A stretch of 64,000 nt of DNA from Gammaproteobacteria bacterium. GTDB taxonomy: Bacteria > Gemmatimonadota > Gemmatimonadetes > Longimicrobiales > Gaopeijiaceae. Each line of letters starts with the position of its first letter. Position 1 is the stretch's first letter. A program made the translations under genes and the position numbers. The notes under the pieces are model-generated. The model was not told where the DNA came from, did not search any database, and saw nothing but the letters and a program-made list of their open reading frames with translations. Below are positions 23,130 through 31,388 of this stretch, piece by piece. The DNA is taken from assembly GCA_009840525.1 (NCBI GenBank), contig VXNP01000005.1:19462-83461 (forward strand), in the 5' to 3' direction.

Positions 23130-26100
23130 TCACCAGGTCACCCGCACGGTCGCCAGGAAACGTTTGAACATCGGGAAACCGTCCTGCGTATAGGCTGAGA
23201 TTCCTCCGGGGTCGGTATTCCTTGCGCCGGTGTCCCGAATCTCCGAATCGACGATGGAGTGCCCAAAGGCTTCGCTCTGCGCTCTCCATATCCTCCAGAG
23301 GTTCTGACCGGAGAGCGTCAGATTGAGCCGGGAGGCACCGAGTCTCGCGGCCATTTCACCTGAAAAACTGTGACTCAGCGACACGCTGCGCATGGTGAGC
23401 TGGGAGGCGTCGAAGATCCCCGACGGGTTGACTTCCCCGATCTCGTCGTAGCCGAGGAAGATCGGGTCGGTCTTCTCGTTGATCGCCCTTGTGTTCCGGA
23501 AGAAAAGGTGGGAGCCCGCCGTGATCCCGTCCACCATGGTGTGCCCGCCCACGTATTGCAGGTCGACGTAAAAGCGTGTGTTGTCCAGGAACGACACGGT
23601 CGCGTTGAAAGCCATTTCGCGTGTTGGAACCGTCGAGCCCCTGTAGACCTCGGGTGCGGTCTCTCCGCTGGTGCACGGCACAGGAGGACCTCCTCCCCGG
23701 GTGATTCGGGTGCCCGGCGCTGCGATCGGACCGCTTTCGCACATCACGTTCGTCGCGCGGGCCTGCAAGCCTGTGCCCACGATGTCGGACGACACCACCA
23801 CAGGCAGGAAAATGGACCCAAGCGGGAAGCCCACTGCGTGGCGCTGGCCCGTCCACCCGGTTGTAAAGTTCCGCCCGAACACCGGAATCGGGTCCAATCC
23901 CCCCAGATCGAGCACCTCATTCCTGTTCGTGTGGAGCGCCAGGCCGAACTCGACCCCCACGGTCGAACCCTGGTATGCATCCACGTTGAGCCCGAGTTCG
24001 AATCCCGTGTTCTGAATCTCTCCGATATTCCTGAGCTGGGAGCCGGGAAAGCCGGTCGAGGGCTTGACCGGAACGCTGATCAGGGCATTCGTCCGCCTTT
24101 GGTCGTAGTAGGTAAACTCGAGACCGACTCGGTCGTTGAAGAGTCCGGCGTCGAAGCCGATCTCGGTCTCCACGCCAACCTCGGGTTGCACGTCGGAGTT
24201 TCCGATCGTCAAGGGAGTCACGCCGCCCGCGCCCTGGTATCCCGGCTCCGGATTGTAGAGCCTCACCGCTGCGAACTGATCGGGCTGCTGTCCGGCTTTC
24301 CCCCAGGCTGTCCGGAGCCGCAGCGAGTTGATCCAGTCCACACCCTCCAGCGCAGACTCCTCCGAGACAACCCAACTCGCGCTCAGCTTCGGATAGACTA
24401 CGAAGTCGTAGTCCGCCCCGAAGGCGGAGTTGTCGTCCCCTCGGAGAGCACCGGTCAGGAAGATTCGGTTCTGCCAGGACATCTGCTCCTGAACATACAT
24501 CCCGATGGTCTTGTTGCTGGAAAAGCCATCGGACGTCTCTCGGGTTTCTCCCGCGGAGATCGTCTCGAGACTGGGCACCGCGAAGCGTGAGCCACGCCCC
24601 GCGAGCCACTCCGAGGACCGCTCGTAGTACTGGGCACCGGACGACGTCGCCAGCGAGAACCCGGCTACAGGCTCGTAGGTCAACGTACCGGAGTAGTCGA
24701 AGCTGAAATTGTCGGTATTGCGAAATTCGAGCCTCTTGTCGCCCTGACGGCCGCTGATGCCAACCCGCCCCGACGAATGGCGATTGAGCCGGAAACCGTT
24801 CGTCTCGGCCTGGTCCAGTCCCACGACCAACCGGTGGGTGAGCCACTCAAATGGGCGATGCGTGGCCGTTAGCGTATAGATGCTGCGATAGACTTTCTGC
24901 CCGGAATCGAGCAACTCGTCGTACAGGTCCGGCAGATACGCGATATAGCCGCGGAAAGCACCATCCAGCGCGTTGGGCGTCCCTGTACCGATCTCGCATC
25001 CACCGCCAGGGCAGGACCAGTGGAACCCTGTGACACGCGCGGGCTGGCGCCCCGTCGTGGTATGCAGTTCGGAGCGAATTCCCCCGAAGCCGAAGTCCAC
25101 CGTCAGGTCCTCGCGGGGCAGCCAGTTGAGGTTCGCACGTGCGTCCAGCCTGTTGTTGGTATTGTTTGGGACGGGTCCTTCATCAAAGTCCCAGCCCAGC
25201 GTGAAATGATACCGGACCGCGTCGGTGCCTCCCGAGACGGTACCGACGCTTCCAAGAGGCATGCCGACCTGGAAGTGCTCCATGCCGTGGACCTCGTAGT
25301 CGCGCTTGAAGACGTTCACTTCCACGATCTCACCGGGAGTGCACGGATCCGTCCCGCGGCCAGTGCAGGTGTAGAAACTTCCCGGCCAGTGCTCCTTGGG
25401 ATCCCGGTACCAGTTCTGCCCGACCTTCGACGTCAGAGTGAAAACGGGGGCGCCCCGAGCGCCTCGCTTTGTGATGATGTTGATGACCCCATTCGACGCC
25501 TCCGTCCCGTAGAGCGTAGCCGCCGCCGGACCCTTGATGATCTCGATGGACTCGATGAGTTCCGGGCTGATGTCGTTCAGCCGCGTGGACGGACTCTGCG
25601 TGCCCACGCCAAGGGACCCTTCGGCCCCGGGACCGCCGCTGTTCACCCGGACACCGTCGATGTAGATGAGTGGCTGCCCTGAGAGGACCATGGATCCGGC
25701 TCCCCGGATGCGTATGTTGTTGCCGCCGCCGACGTGACCGCCGCCGTAGGCCACGTTCACGCCCGGAACGGCGCCCCCCAGCATGGTCTCGAAGTTGTCC
25801 CGGGGAGCGATCACCTGCGTTTCGGCCACCGGGAGGGATCCGACCGTGGTCCCGAGGGAACGGGCCTGCTGCTCCCCTGCCGTCCCGGTAACCACGATCT
25901 CATCGAGGTTGATGGCCGTTTCGACCAGAAGGAAGTTCACCTCCGCCGGGGTGTCGGCCGTGACGGCGACCGCCTGTTCCACGGTGCGGCGTCCGATCAG
26001 CGCCGCCGTCAGGACGACGTCCCCAACCGGGACGTTCAGGAGAATGAACCTGCCGTCGTTGTTCGTGGCCCCATTGATGTCTGTGCCTTGTACCTGGATC

Positions 26101-26288
26101 TCGACGCCGCTCAGGGGGACCAGGGTGTTCGCGTCCGAGACCAGACCGGTTACGGTTGCGGTGTTCTGCGCCGCCGCGATGCCGGGCACCAGCAGGGTCA
26201 GACACGCCACCAGTGTCGGCATACATCGTGCGGATCTCCTCAGAGCCGTCCAGTTGGCGCCTACGCTTTGCAGACAGAATTCGAGCAT
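23130..26288 (-). CDS. SusC/RagA-type TonB-linked outer-membrane receptor
   Basis: The 1,052-residue protein has a signal peptide to about residue 41 (PGIAAAQ). It continues with a carboxypeptidase-regulatory domain (ATVTGLVSDANTLVPLSGVE), a TonB-box-like region (DEIVVTG), and a plug (IRIRGAGSMVLSGQPLIYID, ELIESIEIIKGPAAATLYGT). The long beta-barrel ends in FLATVRVTW, with an aromatic C-terminal residue as required for barrel insertion. It imports substrate using TonB energy, paired with the SusD gene downstream. Two adjacent ATGs exist at 26291 and 26288; the second has the better spacing to GGAGG. The DUF1028 gene upstream is only 83 bp away and may share the transcript. Confidence 0.92.
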   Translation of the reverse strand: MLEFCLQSVGANWTALRRSARCMPTLVACLTLLVPGIAAAQNTATVTGLVSDANTLVPLSGVEIQVQGTDINGATNNDGRFILLNVPVGDVVLTAALIGRRTVEQAVAVTADTPAEVNFLLVETAINLDEIVVTGTAGEQQARSLGTTVGSLPVAETQVIAPRDNFETMLGGAVPGVNVAYGGGHVGGGNNIRIRGAGSMVLSGQPLIYIDGVRVNSGGPGAEGSLGVGTQSPSTRLNDISPELIESIEIIKGPAAATLYGTEASNGVINIITKRGARGAPVFTLTSKVGQNWYRDPKEHWPGSFYTCTGRGTDPCTPGEIVEVNVFKRDYEVHGMEHFQVGMPLGSVGTVSGGTDAVRYHFTLGWDFDEGPVPNNTNNRLDARANLNWLPREDLTVDFGFGGIRSELHTTTGRQPARVTGFHWSCPGGGCEIGTGTPNALDGAFRGYIAYLPDLYDELLDSGQKVYRSIYTLTATHRPFEWLTHRLVVGLDQAETNGFRLNRHSSGRVGISGRQGDKRLEFRNTDNFSFDYSGTLTYEPVAGFSLATSSGAQYYERSSEWLAGRGSRFAVPSLETISAGETRETSDGFSSNKTIGMYVQEQMSWQNRIFLTGALRGDDNSAFGADYDFVVYPKLSASWVVSEESALEGVDWINSLRLRTAWGKAGQQPDQFAAVRLYNPEPGYQGAGGVTPLTIGNSDVQPEVGVETEIGFDAGLFNDRVGLEFTYYDQRRTNALISVPVKPSTGFPGSQLRNIGEIQNTGFELGLNVDAYQGSTVGVEFGLALHTNRNEVLDLGGLDPIPVFGRNFTTGWTGQRHAVGFPLGSIFLPVVVSSDIVGTGLQARATNVMCESGPIAAPGTRITRGGGPPVPCTSGETAPEVYRGSTVPTREMAFNATVSFLDNTRFYVDLQYVGGHTMVDGITAGSHLFFRNTRAINEKTDPIFLGYDEIGEVNPSGIFDASQLTMRSVSLSHSFSGEMAARLGASRLNLTLSGQNLWRIWRAQSEAFGHSIVDSEIRDTGARNTDPGGISAYTQDGFPMFKRFLATVRVTW

Positions 26289-26371
26289 CATGACCTCCTC
26301 GCACATGGCGATCTTAAGGGAGACTTGAAGCGGGCAGGATCGCCCGCGGCGACGTTGCACCATCTATCCAT

Positions 26372-27397
26372 CTAACGAGCACCTGCACCGGGATCACCGG
26401 CCCCGATCAGGCGCCGAAAATCCGGGCGCTCGTGGAGAGTCTCGAAGTTTCGGTCGCGGGGCAGGGTGCGCTTGCGACCGGGGTTCAGCTCGACTGCGCG
26501 GCGGAGCGACTCCAGCGCATCCGTGTCCCGTCCCATGCGGGCCTGCACGGCGGCCAGTGCCACCCACGCGTTGTCGTTTTCCGGCGACTTGTCGCGCGCG
26601 GCGGTGGCAGTGGCCAGGGCTTCGTCCAGGTTGCCCTGCGCCATGCTCGCATTGGCGTTGCGCACCATCTGACCGGACCGGAAGAGGTTCAGCACGCGCC
26701 GCAGTTCTTGGAGCGGCCGGGGATGGTCGTCGACCCGGATGTCCACCACGCGGTCGCTGAACCCGCCGCTTCCCGCACGCGGGGCCACCACCAGGATGGC
26801 GCCCGACTGCTTGCCGCGTGCGTCTCCGCCCGCGGCCTCGGCGGCGTCGAGTGCGTCCATGAGTCGTTCCGCCAACGGGCCGGTGGACGCTTCGAAGGAA
26901 GCCGCCATGGCGTCGACCACTTCGGGACCGACCAGAATGTTGCCTTGCGCGCAATAGTCCCGGCCGCACCGGTGGCCCTTCCAGTCGCTGGCGCCGGTGC
27001 CGCTCCAGGCCGCCGTGCGGCCCTCCATGTCCAGAATCGCAACCTGCCGACGGTCACGGCCTTCGTCGCTCGCCACCATCATGTCGAGCGCCTCCTGCGG
27101 GCTGTAGCCGCGCTCGATCAGGTCGACGCCGATCGCGCCGTACATGGGGTTGGCGGACGCCTGATGCGCGATTACCGCAACGCCGCCCTTTGCGTGCATC
27201 GCCCGGTTTCCGGCCGCGAAGGCCTTGGACTGGACGCCCATGCCGAGTTCACCTGTGCCCGGGTCGCGAGCGATGATGGAGTAGGTTGCCAGATAGTCGG
27301 GATCTTCTTCCTGCGCGGCCACGGCCTCCGGCGTCGAGGGTGGCAGCAGGGTCACCACCACGAGGGCCGTGGGGAAGAGAAGGGTGCCGGCCTTCAT
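26372..27397 (-). CDS. DUF1028 (Ntn-hydrolase-like) protein with TPR tail
   Basis: The 341-residue protein starts at an ATG after a perfect GGAGG site. It has a signal peptide (about 1-28, EAVAAQ). The mature N-terminus reads YLATYSIIARDPGTGELGMGVQSKAFAAGN, followed by the conserved GVAVIAHQASANPMYG and YSPQEALD, the hallmarks of DUF1028, a family with Ntn-hydrolase resemblance. From about residue 255 onward a TPR-like helical tail follows (MAQGNLDEALATATAARDKSP, DTDALESLRRAVELNPGR). It probably processes peptides or amides in the periplasm. It immediately precedes susC-susD, which suggests it belongs to that uptake locus. Confidence 0.86.
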   Translation of the reverse strand: MKAGTLLFPTALVVVTLLPPSTPEAVAAQEEDPDYLATYSIIARDPGTGELGMGVQSKAFAAGNRAMHAKGGVAVIAHQASANPMYGAIGVDLIERGYSPQEALDMMVASDEGRDRRQVAILDMEGRTAAWSGTGASDWKGHRCGRDYCAQGNILVGPEVVDAMAASFEASTGPLAERLMDALDAAEAAGGDARGKQSGAILVVAPRAGSGGFSDRVVDIRVDDHPRPLQELRRVLNLFRSGQMVRNANASMAQGNLDEALATATAARDKSPENDNAWVALAAVQARMGRDTDALESLRRAVELNPGRKRTLPRDRNFETLHERPDFRRLIGAGDPGAGAR

Positions 27398-27520
27398 GGC
27401 GGACCTCCAGGGTCGAGAGTGGCTCGGGTACCGCGATTCACGCTCTGCGCGAGCGGTCAGGTGCATCCCGAGAACGATCGGGAGTCCCTTGAGGACGGGC
27501 CGGTACCAGGAGCGCACCGG

Positions 27521-27640
27521 TAGACGCCCATGAGGGACGCCGACTCCGGCTTGCCGGCCGAGGACGGGTGGCTGGTGCCCGCTGTCAGGGTGAGGGGGAA
27601 GGCGACTGCGCGTAGACGTTGACGAACGACCAGCAGCCGG
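27521..27640 (-). pseudogene. Decayed partial copy of the YwaF-like gene
   Basis: About 110 bp here align with 27851-27960 inside the neighbouring YwaF-type gene. CATGAGsGACGCsGACTCCG is shared, then GTGCCC, CAGG and CGCGTAGAC at matching distances, with a one-base length difference that shifts the frame. On the minus strand the copy encodes KPESASLM, the same octapeptide as the intact gene. No full reading frame remains. The rest of the 357-bp gap between the DUF1028 and YwaF genes shows nothing recognisable. Confidence 0.5.
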
Positions 27641-27754
27641 GCACCGGGAGGGCCACCATCGTCACCAGGTGGCACAGATCAGATTAGCGCTGCTGGCCAC
27701 CAACGGAAAGGGGAGACCAGGCTCGACGCCGCGGCTCGCGGCGCCGAATGGCCC

Positions 27755-28465
27755 TCAGGCTCTGCGCAGGCGCGCGAAGGGCAGGTACATCCCGACGACG
27801 ATGACCAGCAGGAGCCCCTCGAGTACCAGCAGGTACCACGGCCATTCCGGGAAGATGTCCATGAGCGACGCGGACTCCGGTTTCTCCACAATGTACAGGT
27901 AGTTCGTGCCCACGAGCAGGTTGAAGGCGAAGATGACCGCCGCGTAGACATGGACGAGCGCCAGGGTCCACAGGGTCGAGCGAAGGCTCGGTGCGTACTC
28001 CTCCACAAGGATCACCCAGAGCCCGGCGACCACTATGGTGGCGTGCGAGATCATCGTGGCCACGAAGCGCACATGGGGAAACCCATACGGGCTGTCGGGC
28101 TGGAGAACTCCCTGGATCGCTCCCGCGATCCCCAGATAGTACATGAGCGGGCGGGTCCAGGGCCGGTCCGTCCAGAGCCCGTAGATACTCACCCACACCA
28201 TCGCGCCGCACAGGTGCAGGGGGAGGCGCTCCGCGACTGCCCACTCCCCGTGGAATACGTGCCAGACGTGTCCTTCCACGAAGGTGACGAGGAGCAGTGC
28301 CATCATGCCCCGCCTGATCCGTCGCCGGGTCTCTTCGCTTCCCGACTGCCCGAGGCGGAGTGCCACATATCCGACGACGGCCAGCATGGCCAGGGAGAGC
28401 AAGTGTGCGCCCCCGAAGATCACGAACGGGTTTACCGGGTCGCCGGCGGAAAAGAAGGAATCCAG
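27755..28465 (-). CDS. YwaF/TIGR02206-family membrane protein
   Basis: The protein has about six or seven membrane segments (NPFVIFGGAHLLSLAMLAVV, MMALLLVTFVEGHVWHV, LPLHLCGAMVWVSIYGLW, VRFVATMISHATIVVAGLWVI and others). The motifs ERLPLHLCGA, PDSPYGFPHVRF and VGTNYLYIVEKPES are characteristic of the TIGR02206/YwaF family, of unknown function. The family length (~230 residues) points to a start near VLDSFFSAGDP. The best ribosome site (GGGGAGG) is 8 nt before a CTG at 28465, so a rare CTG start is possible; upstream in-frame starts to 28693 would add an unmatched, low-complexity extension. A damaged partial copy lies downstream. Confidence 0.78.
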   Translation of the reverse strand: MDSFFSAGDPVNPFVIFGGAHLLSLAMLAVVGYVALRLGQSGSEETRRRIRRGMMALLLVTFVEGHVWHVFHGEWAVAERLPLHLCGAMVWVSIYGLWTDRPWTRPLMYYLGIAGAIQGVLQPDSPYGFPHVRFVATMISHATIVVAGLWVILVEEYAPSLRSTLWTLALVHVYAAVIFAFNLLVGTNYLYIVEKPESASLMDIFPEWPWYLLVLEGLLLVIVVGMYLPFARLRRA

Positions 28466-28710
28466 GACGCCTGCCTCCCCACAGTTCGTGCCTTCGCGGA
28501 GACCGGGAGAAGCCCGGAGCGGAAGGCTCAGACTAGCCTTCGGCGACGGGCCGGGAAAGGGAGTTGAGGCTCCCTCTCTCCTCCATTGGCCGGCTGCGAC
28601 GCGGCGGTGCTCGCCTATCCACTCGCCTTGTTGCCCCCGCAGCCGGTTCGTATCGTGAATCTCTCGATGGTTCGGCCGATGGTCGGTCTCCACATCCTTC
28701 CAGCGGAGTC

Positions 28711-30225
28711 ATGAAGATGCTGCACCGCCTTGTCCCGTCTTTCGCCCTCCTTGCGCTCCTCGCCGCCGGCTGCGCCCCGGCCGCCGACGCACCCGAACCG
28801 GCCGCCGAGGATCCGCAGGCGCAACTTCTCGCGCGCGCTGCCGAGCTCGAACTTCCTGGCGAGTACGCGCTGCCGCCGGGAGACCCGGTGGTGCATTCGA
28901 CTGCGGGGTTCGCGAAGATCCTGTGCTCCAACGTCTTCCTCTCCGGGCTGGATCCGGACTTCGCCGCCGAGCACACCGGCTTCTTCACCGCGCTGCGCCA
29001 ACATCGCGGCGCTGTGACCGACCGGGTGGTGGACTACGAGAACCAGCGCGTGCACCTCACCCTGCCGGACGGCACCGTGCGCTCGGCCAAGCTGCACGGC
29101 GACCAGGGATGCCTCGCCCTCCCCATCGGCGAGGAGGAGCCGTACTACGAGTCGGTCGAGGTGGTGTCGACCCTCCCGGACGCCGAGACCACGCCCTGGC
29201 CGCTGGGCGAGCTGCTTTCGGACGAGCCGTTTCCGGCCGACGTGGACATGGACAAGGTCGCGCAGGCGGTGGATGCGGCCTTCGCGCCCCCCGAGGCGCT
29301 CACTGCGGCCTTCGTGGTGACCCACCGGGGCCGTCTGCTGGCGGAGCGCTACCGGGAGGGCATCGATCACACCACTCCCCTGGAGAGCTGGTCCATGAAC
29401 AAGAGCCTCACCGGCACGCTCATGGGCATCCTGATCCAGAAGGGGGTCTACGACCTCTGGCAATCCGCGCCGATACCCGAGTGGCAGGGCGAAGGCGACC
29501 CGCGCCAGGCCATCCGCATCGGCGACATCATGCGCATGTCATCCGGGCTGCGCTGCCGCAACCTGGGCGATCCCGGCGACGACCCGGACATCGGGTACCC
29601 CGACCACCTGTACCTCTATACGGGCACCGTCAACTCGTTCGAGTGGGCTGCCGGCAAGGATCAGCAGTGGGAGCCCGACACGGTGGGACGGTACCGGAAC
29701 TGCGACCCCGTACTCACCAACTACCTGGTCCGCCTGGGCGTCGAGGGCGAGCTGGGCGAGAACTACCACCAGTTCCCGCAGCGGCATCTCTTCGACAAGC
29801 TGGGGATGCGCAACTTCATCGCCATGACCGATCCCTACGGCAACTTCCTCCTCCAGGGCTACGGCTTCGGCAGCGGACGCGACTGGGCCCGGCTCGGCAA
29901 CCTGTACCTGCAGGACGGCGTCGTGAACGGCGAGCGCATTCTCCCCGAGGGATACGTGGAGTACGCATCCACGCTCGCCCCCGCCTGGGTGGCCGACGGG
30001 CGCCCCGTCTACGGAGGCGCCTTCTTCTGGGTGAACGGCGACGGCAGCCGCCCCATCCCGACGAGCGCCTTCCGCATGGCGGGCGCCGGAGGCCAGAGCA
30101 CGATCATCATCCCCACGCACGACATGGTGGTGGTGCGCATCGGGCACTACAGCGGCGGCGGACCGGGGGGCCGGGCGCTCAACGACGCGCTGAGCCTGCT
30201 GATGGAGGCGGTGCCGGCGAACTGA
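28711..30225 (+). CDS. Beta-lactamase-fold serine hydrolase lipoprotein
   Basis: The 504-residue protein starts at an ATG after GCGGAGTC. It carries a lipoprotein signal (FALLALLAAGC, C21). A ~150-residue unassigned domain follows, then the class C beta-lactamase/esterase fold: SxxK as S228-M-N-K231 (SWSMNKSLTG), the Tyr-x-Asn motif as Y328-R-N330 (GRYRNCDP), and a Gly-rich final motif (RMAGAGGQSTIIIP). Such proteins in Gemmatimonadota are annotated serine hydrolases with esterase or peptidase activity. Location at the membrane surface is inferred from the lipobox. The gene is divergent from the YwaF gene with a 245-bp spacer in which no clear promoter was picked out. Confidence 0.87.
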   Translation: MKMLHRLVPSFALLALLAAGCAPAADAPEPAAEDPQAQLLARAAELELPGEYALPPGDPVVHSTAGFAKILCSNVFLSGLDPDFAAEHTGFFTALRQHRGAVTDRVVDYENQRVHLTLPDGTVRSAKLHGDQGCLALPIGEEEPYYESVEVVSTLPDAETTPWPLGELLSDEPFPADVDMDKVAQAVDAAFAPPEALTAAFVVTHRGRLLAERYREGIDHTTPLESWSMNKSLTGTLMGILIQKGVYDLWQSAPIPEWQGEGDPRQAIRIGDIMRMSSGLRCRNLGDPGDDPDIGYPDHLYLYTGTVNSFEWAAGKDQQWEPDTVGRYRNCDPVLTNYLVRLGVEGELGENYHQFPQRHLFDKLGMRNFIAMTDPYGNFLLQGYGFGSGRDWARLGNLYLQDGVVNGERILPEGYVEYASTLAPAWVADGRPVYGGAFFWVNGDGSRPIPTSAFRMAGAGGQSTIIIPTHDMVVVRIGHYSGGGPGGRALNDALSLLMEAVPAN

Positions 30226-30341
30226 GGCGGGGTCAGGCGAAGGCGCACCCCCTTCCGTCCGGGAAGCTGCGCGCGCCGGTGGCAGCAGCCAGGACGACCG
30301 CCGCCACCCGCGACGCGACCGCGCCAGCGCCGGTTGCCGAC

Positions 30342-30560
30342 CTATCTGGTCCCGCAGAAGATGAACCAGTACAGCGGCCAGCACCAGATCCAGTTGCCGT
30401 TGGAGTCGCGATCCGGACGCCCATCGACGATCTCCTGTTCGACGGGTTCGTCGTGATAGAAGTGCTGCGCGGATGCAGGTCCGGTTGGCAGGGCGAGGGC
30501 GGCCACGAGGGCCAGCGCGGCCGTCGTGAGGAGTCTCGAGGTCTTGCGTCGAGTGATCAT
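30342..30560 (-). CDS. Small secreted Trp/Cys-rich protein
   Basis: The 72-residue product starts at the ATG at 30560, with GGAG 9 nt upstream. It has a clear signal peptide (about 1-32, LPTGPASAQ). The 40-residue mature part is HFYHDEPVEQEIVDGR, followed by a tryptophan-rich end, NWIWCWPLYWFIFCGTR, with two cysteines that could form a disulfide. I do not recognise a family. The composition suggests membrane-surface association or a bacteriocin-like peptide, but there is no export or immunity gene nearby. A 5' extension to 30635 is possible but unlikely. Confidence 0.5.
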   Translation of the reverse strand: MITRRKTSRLLTTAALALVAALALPTGPASAQHFYHDEPVEQEIVDGRPDRDSNGNWIWCWPLYWFIFCGTR

Positions 30561-30938
30561 GTCCACAGTCTCCGGGTTGGGGGCGGGCTCTCGGCGGACG
30601 TGAATCGGCGGCCCGCAGCCACCGACCGACCGCACGTCGTTGGCTTGAGATCCCCTTCATGGAGCATTCCGAACCCGGACTCCCGGGCGAGTCCATGGCT
30701 GACCGGGACGTCTCTACCGCGTGCTCGACCCCGCGGATCGAGACGGGCCCGGACAACGTCCAGGGCCGATCACCCGGCCAGCGCGCACCGACTCTCGCCT
30801 TCAGCGACCCGATGGGGTATTCTGGAGCGGTCCGGACCAAGGAGGGAACGAAGGTTCATCCGGAGCCCGCGACGACGATAAACCCTTGAAACCACGACAT
30901 ATCCGGTAACCGGAGCGAAAGCGACAGGAGCGAGACGG
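30561..30938. other. 378-bp divergent intergenic region, no gene recognised
   Basis: This spacer separates the start of the small secreted gene (minus) from the MOSC gene (plus), so both promoters should lie here. A forward frame from 30659 to 30889 is open, but its product (many Pro, Gly and Arg, no motif) looks like chance coding in high-GC DNA. I see no convincing promoter hexamers, repeats or hairpin. Confidence 0.5.
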
Positions 30939-31379
30939 ATGAGCGGAAGACTCGAGGCGATCTGGCTGAAGCGGCAGCGTGGGGGCGAGATGAGCGCCGT
31001 CTCGGAGGCCACCGCAGAAGCGGGGGGCGGACTTGCCGGGGATGCGAACTACGGACGCGCCCGGCGCCAGGTCACGTTGATAGAGAAAGAAGTCTTCGAC
31101 ACGCTCAACGACGAGCTAGGCACGTCGGTCGACCCGGCTCTCAGGCGCGCGAACCTGATGGTGAGCGGCGTGAGCCTGGCCGACACGCGCGACCGCCGGA
31201 TCCGTATCGGCGGCTGCGTGCTTCAGGTGCGCGGGGAGACCCGGCCCTGCACGATCATGGAGGAACAACTCACCGGCTTGCGGGACGCTCTCGATCCCGA
31301 CTGGCGAGGCGGAGTCTTCTGCACGGTGCTGAGCGACGCCCGCATCCAGGTGGGGGACGCGGTGAGCTGGGAAGATTAG
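30939..31379 (+). CDS. MOSC domain protein
   Basis: The 146-residue protein is a stand-alone MOSC (MoCo sulfurase C-terminal) domain. The signatures are the N-terminal GLAGDANYGRARRQVTLIE, RRANLMVSGVSL, and the conserved cysteine at residue 104 in RGETRPCTIMEE, followed by WRGGVFCTVLSDARIQVGD. MOSC proteins bind or transfer sulfur linked to molybdenum cofactor, or act on N-hydroxylated compounds. No molybdoenzyme is nearby, so the partner is unknown. A ribosome site (AGGAGCGAGACGG) precedes the ATG. It converges on the ankyrin gene with only 9 bp between stops. Confidence 0.87.
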   Translation: MSGRLEAIWLKRQRGGEMSAVSEATAEAGGGLAGDANYGRARRQVTLIEKEVFDTLNDELGTSVDPALRRANLMVSGVSLADTRDRRIRIGGCVLQVRGETRPCTIMEEQLTGLRDALDPDWRGGVFCTVLSDARIQVGDAVSWED

Positions 31380-31388
31380 CTTCCGGGC

